From: Eucommia ulmoides
Taxonomy: Eukaryota > Streptophyta > Magnoliopsida > Garryales > Eucommiaceae
Reading direction: 5' to 3'
DNA: 64,000 bases
Assembly: GCA_016647705.1 (NCBI GenBank)
Contig: CM028330.1
Location: 31,770,649-31,834,648, forward strand
How positions within the stretch are numbered: the first letter of the stretch is position 1; every line of letters starts with the position of its first letter. Below, in pieces: positions 32,641 to 46,529 of the stretch. A program made the position numbers and the translations under genes. The notes beneath the pieces were generated by a model. The model had not been told where the DNA came from. It ran no database searches and worked only from the letters and a program-made list of their open reading frames with translations.

Positions 32641-35600
32641 TGTGCAGTCCTTGGTTGCTCATTCGTTTCTTGATTGGATTGTAGATACTGGAGCAACAAA
32701 CTACGTCGCCAAAAATCGAGTAGGGTTTATTGAGTATTATAGAAATTCCAATTGGGAGTTAACGTATTTATATGGGGAATAACACTAGCGAAGATGTGAT
32801 AAGAATTGTAACCTATCAATTAAAGATGCATTCTAGATGCACCGTGCTTTTCTATGATATTCTTTATGCTCCTAGAGTTCGACGAAATTAGATGTTTGTT
32901 GCAGCCATGATCAGATTAGGTTTTTCTTTCAGTTTCACTATAGACTCTATTCAAATTTATTTAGATTTGTGTTTTATGGTAGTGGAAACATTGTAGATTT
33001 TAATTTTATATACTAGGTGTTGACGATTCTTTATATTTTGATACCTATTTATCTTTAGTAATAATGATTCTATCACATCTACATTTGTTACATGATATGT
33101 AAGACTTGGTCATATTGGACAAGAAAGAATGACAAGGTTAGCTCAAGAATAACTCTTAGGTCCACTTTTTAGAGTTAATTTACCTATCTGTGAATCTTGT
33201 TTGGTTGGAAAGGCTACACGAAAGACTTTTGGCAAAGCTAGAATGGCTACATCTCTCTTAGAGTTAGTCTATTCTAACATTTGCAGACCTATGAATGTTA
33301 GGGCACGACATGGTGCTAATTATTTTATCACACTCATTGATAATTACTCGCGTCTTGGTTATGTTTATCTTATTTCTCACAAATCAAAGGCATTAGATTG
33401 CTTACAAAGATTTGTTCATTTAGTTGAAAATCAAAGAGGTAAAAATCTTAAGATTTTACGTACTGGCCAAGAATGTGAGTATTTGTCTGAATAATTCAAA
33501 GACTTGTGTGATAATAGAGACATCATTATACAGTTGGCGATTCCTGGTACTCCACAACAAATGGAGTAGCTGAGCGTAGGAATCGAACTTTATTGGATAT
33601 GGTTAGGTCAATGATGGCACATGATAATCTATCAATCAATTTTTGGGGTGATGCTTTATTATCAGTAACATATATCCTTAATAGAGTGCCCTCCAAGTCA
33701 GTACCATCTACACCATATAAGTTATGGACTAGTTTCGAACAAGAACTAGAGCACTTCCGACCATGGGGATCTATAGGTTATGTTCGTGTTACATCACATG
33801 CACATGGAAAATTGGGCCTTAGAGTTCAAAGTGCACATTCATTAGATATTCAGATTACTCAAAAGGATATGTGATGTTACATGAACGTTCTGATGGCGTA
33901 TTAACTGAGATTTAGTCACGCGATGTCGAATTTATGAAAAATGAGTTTCCAAGTAGATTTGAACTAAGAGGGAATAAAGAACTTTATGAGTTGAATAAGT
34001 CAAATGACAACTCTACACTATTACTTGGCGAGGATGGAGAAATTAATCCTCGTCCTTCTACAAATACACCAATGGTCACCGAGGATAGTAGGATAGATTT
34101 AGAGAATAGTGGGAGTGTACTACAAAATAATTCTCAAACTCTTCAGCTGTATAGAAGTCAACGTCGAAATATTCCTCGATATCTATTTGAGATTGATAAG
34201 AAATTTTTCATGTGTTCTTCACTAGAAAAGACAAGCCTTTCTATTATCAAGAGGCTTTATCATCTCCTATTACTAAAGAATGGATAACTGCAATGAAATA
34301 TGAGATTAGTTTTATGTAAAAGAATCAAGTATGGAAACTAGTTGATCTTCCACCTAAACGAAAATCTATTGGAAACAAATGGGTTTTAAATATTAAACGT
34401 CAGGTAGATAGATCTATGGACAAGTACAAAGCTCATTCGTGGCGAAAGGTTACATTCAAAAAGTGGGTGTGGACTATGAGGAAACTTTTTCACTGGTTGT
34501 TAGGTTTACCTCTATTTGTCTTATCCTAGCCATTTTAGCCCATTTGGATTTAAAACTTTTCAAATGGACGTTAAAACTGCTTTTCTCAATGAAGAATTAG
34601 ATGAGAAGATCTACATAGGTTAACCTATTGGTTTTGTAGGTAAGGGATAAGAGCGCAAAGTATGCAAGATAAAACATTCTATTTATGGCCTAAAACAATC
34701 AACTAGACAATGGAACCTCAAATTTCATCTAGTCATAACTACTTTTGGCTTTATCATGATTGAGAAAGATTTTATTATCCTTACTTTATATGTAGACGAC
34801 AATTTATTGGCAGAAAATGACATAGGGATGATTGTCTCCAATAAAGAGTGGTTTCTCTTTACTTTTGATATGAAGGATATGGATGAAGCAAATTATGTAT
34901 TTGACGTTAAAATCATTAGAGACCGTTCTAAGAAACTTCTTACTTTGTCTCATGTGACTTATATCAGGAAAGTACTTGAACGATTTCGAATGTAAAATGC
35001 TATACCTATAGACATTCTTATTGAGAAGGGTAGTACCTTGAGTCTTGATATTTATCCTATAACTAATGTTGAAAAAGAAGAGATGTACTGCATACCATAT
35101 GCAAGTGCAATTAGAAGCCTAATGTATGTCATCATGCACACACGACCAGATATATGTTATGTTATGGGGTTGGTTAGTCGTTTCCAGAGCAATCCATAAA
35201 TTGTTTATTGGAGAGTAATTAAAAGGATCTTACATTATTTTCGTGGAAACACAGATTATATGTTTTGCTATCGTGGTGGAAATATACAATTGCAAAGATT
35301 ATGCAGATTGGAGTGCTGACTTGGACGAACGTAAGTTGACATCAGGATATGCTTTCATACTCAATAAAGGTGTTATTTTGTGATCTAGCAAAGAGCGATC
35401 CTGCATAACACTATCCACTATGGAAGCAGAATATGTTGCTTGTGCTTCAGCTGTTCAAGAGGTTGTTTAGTTAAAAAGACTTTTTTCAAAAGTCTTGAGA
35501 TAGTACCACATTCTACAGATCCTTAACCATATATTGTGATAGTATGGTTGGACTCGCATATGTTAAGGATCCTAAGTATCATGTAAAAGACGGAACATAT

Positions 35601-35760
35601 TCAGACTTGATATCACTACATTTAAGATAGAGTTTCACACGGAGAAGTGGTACTCAAGCATATTTCTACAAGTAAAATGGTGGTTGATCCCTTAGCCAAG
35701 CCTATTTCTAGATATCTGTTCCAATCTCATGTAATTTGGGTCTTCGTAGATTGTAAAAGA
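32640..35760 (+). pseudogene. Copia C pol (protease, integrase, RT, RNase H), inactive
   Basis: Protease: WIVDTGATN with the catalytic D-T-G at about 32675-32700. Pre-integrase: LGHIGQERM near 33112. Integrase core: 33201-33870, where the usual HSD and RSD motifs read YSNICRPM and RTGQECEY, so both the first and second catalytic aspartates are lost. RT: 34280-34995 with an intact YVDD at about 34788-34799. RNase H: STMEAEYVACASAVQE at about 35408-35456. Many stops and frameshifts are present (for example 33494, 34287 and the 34300-34750 frame changes). Confidence 0.85.
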
Positions 35761-35819
35761 TTGTAAAAGAAGGTTAGCTTGAAATTAAACATGATTGCAA
35801 AACTTAATTTTTTTGATTT

Positions 35820-37389
35820 TGTTAAAAAAAAAAAAAAAAAAAAAAATTGATTGAAATCTACATTTTCTTATTGAAATTTTAGCTATTTTCTGAGGAAATT
35901 TCAATAAAGTTTTTGTATTTCCTCAGAAAATGCTATTTGGATTTCTTAGAAAATAGCTTATTGCAAAACTTGAGATAATTTTCTGCATTTTCTGAAATTT
36001 CAAGCTACAAAAAGCTAAAATTTCTGCAATTTGTTTTTTGTCGTAATTTGAAATTATTTCTACCACATTTAATTATGGAAACATGACATAAAAATACTGA
36101 GATTACACATAAATTTCTAGTCTACTTCTATATTTTAAAGAACTTTCCATAGCTATACATTAAGGCAATGATTCAGATTGAGCGAGAACTAATGATGAAA
36201 ATATCTCACAAAGTTGTTACTGTAGGCAATTGATATGAAACAGAGTTATCACTTTAACCTTAGTATTTGATGCAAATACAGTGTAGTTAAAAATATGTCC
36301 TACAACAAAGAGGTTAAAAATTACACAAACACACACACTATCATATAAATCAAACCTCGATTCTTTGTTTCCTTATCGTCATAGATTTGCTATTATTGAC
36401 TGTTGATTTTCATGTTATTAAAATAGTCTAAATATGAACTATGATTGTCTTCTTTTGATGAGAGATTGTAAGAAGTTTCGGCATGTGCTTCGTCCAACTT
36501 GATGAAGAGGTCTTTCATGAAAGGAATGTTGGTTCCATGAATCATTTGTAATATATGTCAAAACAAATTTGATTGTGAAAAAGGTATGTCATTATCTTGA
36601 ATTCGTAATTCATTTGTGAGAAGTTTGAGTTGTCTATTTTTGAACTATATGTGGAGAAAAACGTCTTTAGTTGTTCTTTGTAAGACCAATTAAAAATGTC
36701 CAAAAATTCCTTAATGAATCTTCTTTAGTTTGCGTTGTTTTTGCTGCTGTTTTGCTATTTTGTATTGTTTTTACGATATTTTGCGTTGTTTTTGCTGCAA
36801 AAAAAATTTGTAGTTAAAAAAACAAAACAATTGTTGTTGTGTTGTTTTTGCAGTAAAACAATTTTGCTGAAAAAACGTCAATTTTTTGTTGTTTTGCTGC
36901 AAAACAATTTCATCCCTACTCCTGTTAGAAATGCATTTGAAAACATTGTTTTATTGCAAAAAACTAGTTTTGCTGAAGAAATTGTTTGACAGCGCAGACT
37001 CTAAGTTATATTATTATTTGTTTATTTTGCAGTCTTAACTGGAAGTAGAGTCACTGTATGCTTTATTTGAGGATTGAAAATCCAGATTTATCATTTATAT
37101 GGTTTACCGTTACAAGACTTTATATGTTTTTTATTTGTTTTGTTCCTCGTAAAAAAATTATGTTTTAGACATTTATACTTATAAATATTCAAGTTTATGA
37201 TTATTGTGCTGAAAAACAATGTTACTTGTGTTTTTCCATGTTGATGTAGAATTCTTATGTCACTAATATTTTTATTTTTTTAGAGTAATGAAATTTATTT
37301 TTTAGTTAATTTGTTATAGCATTTTTTTTTTTTTTTTAAAAAAAGGTGCAATTTTTTTATTTTTTTTTTAATATACATATGAGAAACAA
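35820..37389. other. AT-rich sequence of unknown origin
   Basis: Starts with a 23-base A run (about 35826-35848). Contains 'gaaaatagct' and 'tttctga' short repeats (35870-36030) and 'gttgtttttgctg' repeats (36730-36910). The open frame at 36735-36986 is built from the latter and is not a credible gene. It may be the interior of the CACTA element whose end is at 37719. Confidence 0.4.
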
Positions 37390-37719
37390 TCATAGTTTTT
37401 TATTGTGATAGAGAATAGGGTAAATATCTCAGTTTGATACAAAACTAAGATAAATATTATCCAAATAATCACGATTTTTTACTTTGATTATATAGATATG
37501 ATCATTTTAATCACATTTTGAAAACCTAAATATTAAATGGACTAATCACCTCGATTTTTAAATGTGACAAAAATCCTACCATCTTAGTTTTTAACTGTGA
37601 TAAAAGGCCTACTTTTAATCACACCTTCACCTATCACGGTCAGTTTTTAGGAACAAAAATTGTGATAAAAACCTTTTTATCACGTTTTTTTATTAATTTT
37701 TTTTTCCCCTCTTGTAGTG
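37390..37719. mobile_element. CACTA (En/Spm-type) transposon terminus
   Basis: Ends TTTTCCCCTCTTGTAGTG, the inverse of the CACTACAAGA terminus typical of CACTA elements. The last 330 bp carry repeated 'gtgataaaa' and 'atcac(g/a)' motifs in both orientations, as expected of subterminal transposase-binding repeats. The matching CACTACAA end was not found upstream, so the element is truncated or rearranged. It sits in the pre-integrase region of copia D. Confidence 0.7.
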
Positions 37720-40487
37720 ATGATTGGCACATAGATTGAGAAAAATGACATTTATTACTTTGATGATCACGACGATAGTCCTGCTATCCTACCTACTATA
37801 TGCCCTATTGTTGCATAAGCTCACCAGATCCATTAACGCCTCGGTCATCCCTGCCTTGGCAACCTCAAGTTACTTGTTCCTAATTTAAGTTATTTGTTTT
37901 CATTAGAGTGTGAGTCTTGTCAATTAGTTAAGCATCATCGTATTGAGTATCGAGTCCTTTTAGTTTAGTTCATTCAGATATTTGGGGTCCTCTCGTGTTG
38001 CTTCTACTTTAAGTTTTCATTATTTTATCACATTTATGGATGATTTTTCCAGAGTTATATGGTTTTATTTAATGAAAGATCGTTCAAAATTATTCTCCAT
38101 TTTTCCTGCATTTTGTGCTGAATTAAACTCAATTTAATGTACCAGTGTGGTCACTTCCTTTATATCACACTCTAGTATCTTGCTTCAGTTTTTTTATCCT
38201 CACACACCGCAGCAAAATGGAGTTGCTGAGCATAAGGATCGACATCTCCTGAAAGTAGCCCACACTTTTCTTTTTGAGATGAACGTTCCCAAACATTTCT
38301 AGGGCAATATGGTTCTTACAACTTTCTTCTTGATCAACATGATGTCGTCCTCTACCCTAAAGGGCAAGGTTTCCTATTCTATTATTTTTCCTCGTTCTTC
38401 CTTGTTTAGTTTACCTCTTTGAATATTTGTTGTGTCTGTTTTGTTCATCAGTTCACTCCCGGTAGGGATAAATTAGATCCTCGTGCTTTAAAATGTGTTT
38501 TCCGCAGCTATTCTCGCACACAAAAGAATTGTCGTTGTTAGAGTTCATCGATACGTCACTCATTCGTATGTGCAAATGTTACATTCTTTGAGTCAACCCC
38601 TTACTTTTTTGCCCCATGCTCTTAAGATGATCTGGATGTCACACTCCTTTTGCCAAGTTTCCCAAACTCTGCACTATCTTCCTCTACTCTAGATCCTGTC
38701 CCGCCCCATTCTCTCAAGATGTTCTTCATCTCCTTTGCAGGTATACTCTTGTCGCCAGAAGATAGCCTCTGATGTTGCGCCCATCGACTCTGTGTCCTTA
38801 GATTTTTCTCCAGTTGACCTATCCATGTCTGACCTGAACATGACTATTGCCGCCTGGAAGGGTAAGCGCACATGTACTGATCATCCTATTTCTAATTCTG
38901 TCTCGTATGCATACATATCTCCTTCATACTCCTCTTTTGTTACTTCTCTGTCATCTGTTTATATTCGTAAGTCTATTTCAAAGGCCCTCACTCACCCTAG
39001 TTGGGCAACCACAATAGAAGAAGAAATGATTGCCTTACATCAAAACGGTACTTTGGTTCTTGTCTCGCTTTCGTTTAACAAAATAATAGTTGGATGTAAA
39101 TGGGTGTACACTGTCAAAGTCCATCTAGCTGGCACCGACTCAAGGCTTGTTTAGTTGCCAAAGGCTATACTTAGGTATATGGTCTTGATTACTCGAATAC
39201 TTTTTCTCCCATTGCCCAGTTTGTTTTTGTTCACTTGTTTATCTCTATGGCTACCACTTTTCGTTAGCCATCAGCTCAACATTAAGAATGCTTTCTTAAA
39301 TGGTGATCTAACTGAGAAAGTATATATGGAGCAACCTTCTAGGTTTGTGGCTTAGGGGGAGTCTGGTTTGGTATGTCACTTGAAGAAATCTATTTATGGC
39401 CTCATGCAGTCTCCTCGAGTATGGTTTGAAAGATTTAGTGAAGTGGTCACTGAATTTGGTTTTCAACTTTGTTGAGTCGATCATCCCGTCTTCTACAGGT
39501 ATAGTAAAGTCGGAAGAATATTATTGATTGTATATATGGATGACATCGTGATTACCAGGGATGATCACGGTGGTTTTGAGGAACTCAAAAAAAATTTGCA
39601 TAGTAAGTTTCGAACCAAAGATTTGGGTCACTTAAAGTATTTCTTAGGAATTGAAGTTGCTTGATCAAGTCAAGACATTTTCTTGTCTTAGAGAAAATAT
39701 GTCTTTGACCTGTTGAGCGAGACAAGAATGTTAGGAACTAAATCGATTGACTCGCCTATGAATCCAAACACCAAATGGTTAGCAGATTACGGTATACCAC
39801 TGATAAATTAAGCAATATAGACTGTTAGTTGGGAAGTTGAACTGCCTGACGGTTACCAAACTAGATATCTCCTTTGTTGTTAATGTTATCAGTCAAATTT
39901 TGGATCATCCAATGACTTGTCACAGGGATGCAGTGATTCATATTCTCCAATATCTGAAAAGTGCTCTTGCTTGTAGTTTGTTGTATCAAAACTTCGGTCA
40001 TACTCAAATAAAGGGCTACCCAGATGCAGACTAGGCCAGATCACCCTTAGATAGGAGGTCTACTACTGGGTATTGTGCATTTATTAGTGGTAACTTTATC
40101 TCTTGGAAAAGTAAAAAGTAGACGTTAGTGGCGCCGTCAAGTGCATAATCGAAATACAGGGCAATAGCCCATACTACTTGTGAGTTAGCTTGGTTGAAAT
40201 ATATTTTGAAAGAACTTAGATTTGAACACTCTTCACCGATAGACCTAATATGTGATAATCAAGTAGTACTTCACATTATATTCAATTAAGTCTTCCATGA
40301 GAGAAAAAATCACATTGAAGTTGATTGTCACTTTATTCGGAAAAAAATATTGCAAAAGTATATTGAGACTAAACATGTAAATTCAATTAAGCTGATATAT
40401 TTACTAAATTGTTGGGAGGTTCAAAGATAAAATACATTTATAACAAATTAAGAATATACAATATATATACTCCAACTTGAGAGAAAG
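37720..40487 (+). pseudogene. Copia D pol (integrase, RT, RNase H), 5' part missing
   Basis: Pre-integrase and integrase: RLGHPCLGNLKLLVPNL at about 37836-37886 and SLECESCQLVKHHR at about 37899-37940. RT: 38980-39660, with WATTIEEEMIALHQN, an NAFLNGDLTEKVYMEQP block (39286-39336) and an intact YMDD (about 39534-39545). RNase H is decayed and ends ADIFTKLLGGSK near 40390-40425. Gag and protease are absent, removed or displaced where the CACTA terminus begins. Numerous frameshifts. Confidence 0.85.
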
Positions 40488-40644
40488 TGTTAAAAGATAT
40501 TATGTTTTTCTTGTATCATTTAGGATTTTCTATATAATTTAGGATTTGTTATATTGTTTCTTAATTTCTATTATAAATAGACAGGGAGACAAACACAATT
40601 GTTAAACCTTCTCATTCTTTTAATATCTTCTTCCCATTTTAACA
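40488..40644 (+). mobile_element. 3' LTR of copia D
   Basis: A 157-bp LTR, TGTTAAAAG...TTTTAACA, with 8-bp terminal inverted repeats, preceded by the purine tract 'gagagaaag'. TATAAATAG lies at about 40573-40581. No 5' LTR remains in the window. Confidence 0.8.
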
Positions 40645-40777
40645 ACTTCAAACACAATCCTACGTATGTGGAAACGGAATCCCTCCCAAAAACGAACACC
40701 GTTCATACTGCAGTGCATACAAGGGTAAGAAAGTAATTGCACCTAACAACTAAGCACTCAAGGACCATAATAAATGC

Positions 40778-40823
40778 TTTATTAAAATTACAAAGAGCAA
40801 AAGACAATAAATCAAGTTTTATT
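40778..40823 (-). terminator. Candidate poly(A) signals of the kinase gene
   Basis: Minus-strand AATAAA occurs at 40778-40783 and 40818-40823, about 530-570 bp past the stop codon. That is a plausible 3' UTR length, and no other coding signal lies between. Confidence 0.45.
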
Positions 40824-41348
40824 AAAATTTTACTCCTTTTATTTCGAAAACAGAAAATCGAGAAGAATCAAAAGAAACAGCCGGAGGCCAAGAAGATATT
40901 GCTATATATACACAAGCTCTTGGCCTCAAATACATATCTATGAACAAAATTATAGTCCAAATGTTTACAAATCAAAGAATCCCATAGCTTTCTCCTTCCT
41001 CATCGTGACTCTGCACGAGACGAGATAACTCTCCATTGTACCGAAACAAATTAAGAGATTACTTTTGATGGCTGATTTTCCTCCTTATTTCCATCCAAAT
41101 CTTTGACAGAAATGCTTAAATCAACGGTTCACAAAAAAGCAGACTTCAGAAATATGAACTTTAATCTCTGGCTCCTTTATGTGTCATCAGCAGCACAAAG
41201 TGGGGGGAGGGGAAAAAAAACACAGAAGAGAGTGACAAAAGGAGGGCTACTTCCGTAAGTTTGGAATAGAACCGGTTACCCAGATTCGAACTCTCACCTG
41301 ACTATACACATTGGTTTTACTTTACACTTGTATAACTATCTTTAGGAT

Positions 41349-41417
41349 TTAAGCATCCTCTTCACCATTGTCCCCATCTTCTTCCTTGCCTGACATCTCG
41401 TTGATCCGCTGTTCCAA
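41349..41417 (-). CDS. Kinase exon r: acidic C-terminus and stop
   Basis: [20 protein letters not shown] then DA and TAA (41349-41351). The acidic tail ends the protein. Confidence 0.88.
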   Translation of the reverse strand: MEQRINEMSGKEEDGDNGEEDA

Positions 41418-44400
41418 CTGGTTGCAGTACATCATTGATCAGGATCATAAATTGAAGTAACAAAAAGCAACAACAAGACAACATTACCGATTTATATATT
41501 TTTTCAAATCCTCCATTGATTTTAAGGAGAAATTTTAACAGTGGCAATTCAGAAAGATCAAATACAAGTAATTTAAAATTTCAGAACTCACCTGCATGTA
41601 TTTCAATCTTTCTGCATTCAAGTCATCAGTCAAATTGACCATCCTGCAAACACAACCTTACCATGAAATCACCAAATATATATACATCATATATATATAT
41701 ATATATATATACACAGTACCATTTGACTCCACTTTTTGCTGACTAACCTAGCTTGAAGCTCAGAAATCTTATTAAGCAATGAACGCTCCCTTTCAGAACC
41801 TGTTGATTCAGCCTGTAAGGCAAACAAAACATGAAGTACATATTGAGTGTCACCTACTCGTCCAAATGCTAATGGTCATAGATGGAAAACATAGATTAAT
41901 GGGTTTATTTAGCTGATAATCCCCTGTTATACAAACGAGACACCACTTGGGCTCTGCATGATTTTGTTGGGTATCACAGGACTGGCAGCGTGCTTTTAAA
42001 AAAATGTTTAGGATCGTATATCATGTCAGTCACCAACTCATAGAGAGGTTAAATATTTAAAACATATCCAATAATCCAAGTAACTGCTTTGGTTTGGAAT
42101 TCAACTCCTTTTCTGGTGAACTTGTTTATATTTTTTTGTTACCACTTAATTTTCTAATTTCCACTCACCACGTGCGAGCAGCTATATGTGAAGCAAGAAG
42201 GTATTTAAGAGTTTGTCATGCCCCAGAAATGTCAAACCTTATGGTCCTCTCTATTAATTATTAATTTCTTTTGACTCTTCAATACTGATAGGGTCATTAC
42301 TTAGACAAACTTGAAGTTGTGTATGCTGGGGCTTTTGGATAGAAGACTGTCCTAGGAATGGTCTATATACAAGTTATGGGCAATGATTCCTCTAGCAGTT
42401 GTTGGCATCTGAAAGGAGCAAAATAGGAGGATTTTTAAGAAATGTGATGTCCATAGGTAGGTATAGGGAAAACTATTTCTTGGTATAGATCTAGTCTTTC
42501 CTTCACTTTTCGTATGTTTCTCTTGCTAGATTTTGTAGATAGGTTTTGTCCACCGGCAAAATCTTAACACATAGTTCATTACCAATTCAAAAAAGATAAA
42601 AGAATTTAGGCTTACTTGAAATCAAACACATGGTGCAAAGGCGGCCAAAAGTTAGGCATGTATCAGGTAAACTTTTTCCAGAAGCTTCACTAATAGACAC
42701 CTTTGTTGTGATTTTATTCGCTAACCTCCTTGTGTGCTACTAGTGACAGGGATCACACATGAGGGCCTGTTAGAAGATCCTCTCAATTGATTGTCAATTA
42801 GATCTCAAGTCCGATGATTAACAGTAACCAATGATTTCTAATAACAAGAGACCTCTCAAAATTGGTCTGTAATCCAGTGTAATAACTTCATCCTTTAGTA
42901 GGTCCAGTTGACTAAGCAAAATTTCATGAAAGCTCACCTTATGAATTTCATTAGTTGAAGTCCACAAATTTTGACTTCAATTTTTCAGACCTATCCCTAC
43001 AATGAATTTGCCCGTCTTTTTCTGATGGCTCAGGCTCTCTTCCAGTACGGGCGTCTCAAGGGGGTTTTCAACTCCACACACATGCACACAAATACATGTA
43101 TTTGGTTGAAAAATGTTGGAATCATGTTCAACAAGAAACACACTGTTGTGCTGAAGCAACACATTTCTCCGATTTAACATCGTTGGCATCAATCTGGATA
43201 GTGGACTTCTACGCAGTGGTGAAGCACCGCCAGGACCTAGGTGCCAGGATATCCCGCCAGAACTGAGCTCCAGTGAGGAGGTGCATGCTAAGGTGAGATT
43301 TTTGGTTTTTTGTTTTATTTAGATTTACTTGCCGTGTGAAATTCCGGAGAACCATGCTGAGGGGGTCAGTGGATTAGTTGCATTCGTGTTTCGAGGAATG
43401 ATTTTTTTTGAAACAGTGATGTTTTGCAGTTCCAGAGGATATAAAAAATGGGACGACAAGGAGATGTCTGATTCTCTTTGTAGGGAGGAGGATATGGAGA
43501 AAAATGTATAAAACAGGGCAATCCAACAAAATCCTCTTACATGAGCAATCTTGTTTGAAGTAAAAGTGCAGAGATGTCTGTTTGAGGAAAGGGAATCATA
43601 AAAGTATATATTGTCACAGGATGGCTGTGGCCAACAAAGGAGAAATCCCAATTCTATACAATATTCTAGCCTGTCATGGATTCTTGTTAAAAAAGAAAAA
43701 TTGAAAACGAGACTGTTGACTTCTATCAAGATCTGGTCTGGGGCGTATTTTGCGATCCTTCCTTGGACATACCTCTGCTCACTTCATGGGAATAGTTGTC
43801 AAAGGCACAAGATTAGACGCACTAAGGCACCAACGTCTCCAGGATCCTAGCCACAAGGCGCTAGATGAAGCATACGCCAAATTAAAGTTGGAAAAAATAT
43901 TATACAAGAATATGTAAAAAACATTCCATTATCATTTATAGCAATAAATACATATGGCACAACATATAATGAGGTGCTTCAACTGTCATAAATTGGGTAC
44001 TTTTGCTATAAAACAAAAATTAGTCCAACCTATAATTTGACAAATTCAACAAGACTGTTTAGGGCAGAAAGTATAATTGTAGGGCTTGAAACATCTCTTG
44101 TTCTTCTTGTGCATCTCTTAATTTCATCCATTCTTTTTTTTTATTATTATTACCATCAAACCTTTACTTAAGGAAGAAGCCAACCTACCTTAAGAGATCC
44201 TCAAGATGAATATACCAAATTATAGTAAATAGAAGTCGAAAGTCAAAACATAACATGCAAAGCAAATGGAATCAAATATCTATCTCAACTGAAAGGAGGT
44301 ATGATATCAAGATAAGACATATCCGCAGCTCCCTCAGGATGATATCAAAACAAAACATGCAACGCAAATGGAATCAAATATCTATCTCAACTGAAAGGAG

Positions 44401-46481
44401 GTATGATTTCAAGATAAGACATATCCGTAGCTCCCTCAGGATATACTGATTATCTCTAGGAAAGCAAATAGCAAGTGTAAGACTAAGGATTAATAGTTGA
44501 ATGTCTGAAGAAACATAGATGTGCCACCACAAAGATATTTAAAAGGACGTTGATAAGCACTCAAATAAAGTCTACCACGAGGGAGGGAATAAGCACTTAC
44601 AGTTCCATTATTCTCCGAACTACGAGGTAATGGAGGCAACTTTCCATTTTGAGTCGCTGAGAAAAAAAAATACATAAAACTCAATCCCTTGATTTAAAAT
44701 ATACTTCACTGTTTCAAACAGATTAAAGTTTAAAGAGTTGGATCTTCCACTCACCATCTACCATCTCCACTGGTTGCAAGCTATTCAACAAGTTCATAAT
44801 GAGATCCTGGAATAACAATACCAATTACATGACAAACATTATTGTTCTCACTCACAAAATGTGCACTTCATATGCCAAAAGGAAAGTTAAACCATCACTC
44901 ACATTACCTGTTGTATTGACGTCTGCTGAAAAAGGTTTTGAAGGTGAGGCATGAGAATTGATGCAGGCACACTGCTGTTATGAACTTCCTTTGGTAACTG
45001 ACCAACAGGCTAAAAACAGATTTAAATAGCATAGAAGAATATTTAAGTGCAATCAATAATATAACAATTGGGTTTATACCATTTACCTCCCCTATCTTTT
45101 TGGCGTTAACTAGATACATCCCCTATCATTTTACAAATACCGGGCAACCCCCCTGAACAACTTTTTCTTGTAAAAGCATGAATGCCCTTCTCTTATTTAA
45201 ATTTTTTTTTTTTTATTCTTTTAATTTTATAAAAAATCAACAACACCCCCTCTTTTTAAAATTATTTTTTATCCTTAACTTTTTTAACAAAAAATAAAAT
45301 GAAAAAAATGAAACCCCTCTCTGTCTTTTTATATCTTCGCTTATCATTTCTATTTCTTTTTCTTTAGTTCATCTACTTCATTTACTAGTTGCTTCGTTTC
45401 CATAGGACAAATCCAAGATCAACTAAATTCACATTGCAGCCTCTTAATCTTTTCAATCAACTCCCACATCAACAATTCGTCCACAAGCCTCCCAAGCGTC
45501 ACCACCCGTAAAACATCCAACGTCCCAAATCCTCACAAACCCAAATCGATGACAAAGGTAATAACAGAATTAAGAATAAAATGAACCAGACCCACCAACC
45601 CTTCTGTCTAAAACTTTCAGATCCACCAAATCAACATAGCAAATCGATGATGAGAGACGAAAATTTAGAGGGGCGGCGTCGCATCTGCATCTGGCCATGC
45701 AAAGAGAGAGACAAGAAGAAGAAGACCCGGCAGATCTGTGGCCAATCTGTACATAACAAATCCACCTGATCTGTTCAAAGTTGGAGCAGATCAGCCGCAG
45801 CGGTGGGCTGTTGTCATGAGAATTAGGAAGAAGAAAGAAGAAAAAGAAAGACGAAGAAGAAGAAGAAAGAAAAGAAGAATGAGGAAGGAAGAAGCAGCAA
45901 AGACTTTTTGGGGGTTTAAGGGTTTTTCTCCTTCTTTTTTTATTTTTTTATTTTTTTTATTTTATTTTTTAAAAAAGGGTTTAAATAAGTTTTTTTTTTT
46001 AAATAGGGATGTTAGTGTAAAAAAGTAAAAGATGAAAATATATATAAAACAAATTTAAAGGGTTGTTTTCGTATTTTAATTTTTAATTATTTAATTATTT
46101 TTAAATGGTTAAGGGTAAAAATGTCATTACAATAAAGTTTTTAGTAACTTTTTACCTATAGGGGCACTAAGTGACTTTGATAAAAAATGTTAAGGGGTTG
46201 ACTAATATTTGTAAAATGACAGGAGAGGTATCTAGTTAATGACAAAAAGACAAGGAAGGTAAATGGTATAAACCCTATAACAATTCCATAAAACTATGCT
46301 GCCATTGCTTTAGTAATTTATAATTGAAGTAATCAAAAAGAATAGAAGTGGTCAGCATACTGACCATTTGTTTGGAATCAAATATCCACTCTCCGACACT
46401 AGCTGATTTTCTCAGGGGCGACCCCTGAAAATCAAAAGATATAACATCAATCTAGAGTCCAGAAGTAGGCGTTCCATATGA

Positions 46482-46529
<48 letters not shown>

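Noticed and set aside
35605..35625. 'cactacattt' as the missing left end of the CACTA element
   Set aside because: It lies inside recognisable copia C RNase H sequence and lacks the CACTACAAGA continuation and subterminal repeats.
45738..46028. Arg/Lys-rich 96-residue open frame
   Set aside because: Made by AAG/AGA repeats and a T-run inside the MULE-like element.
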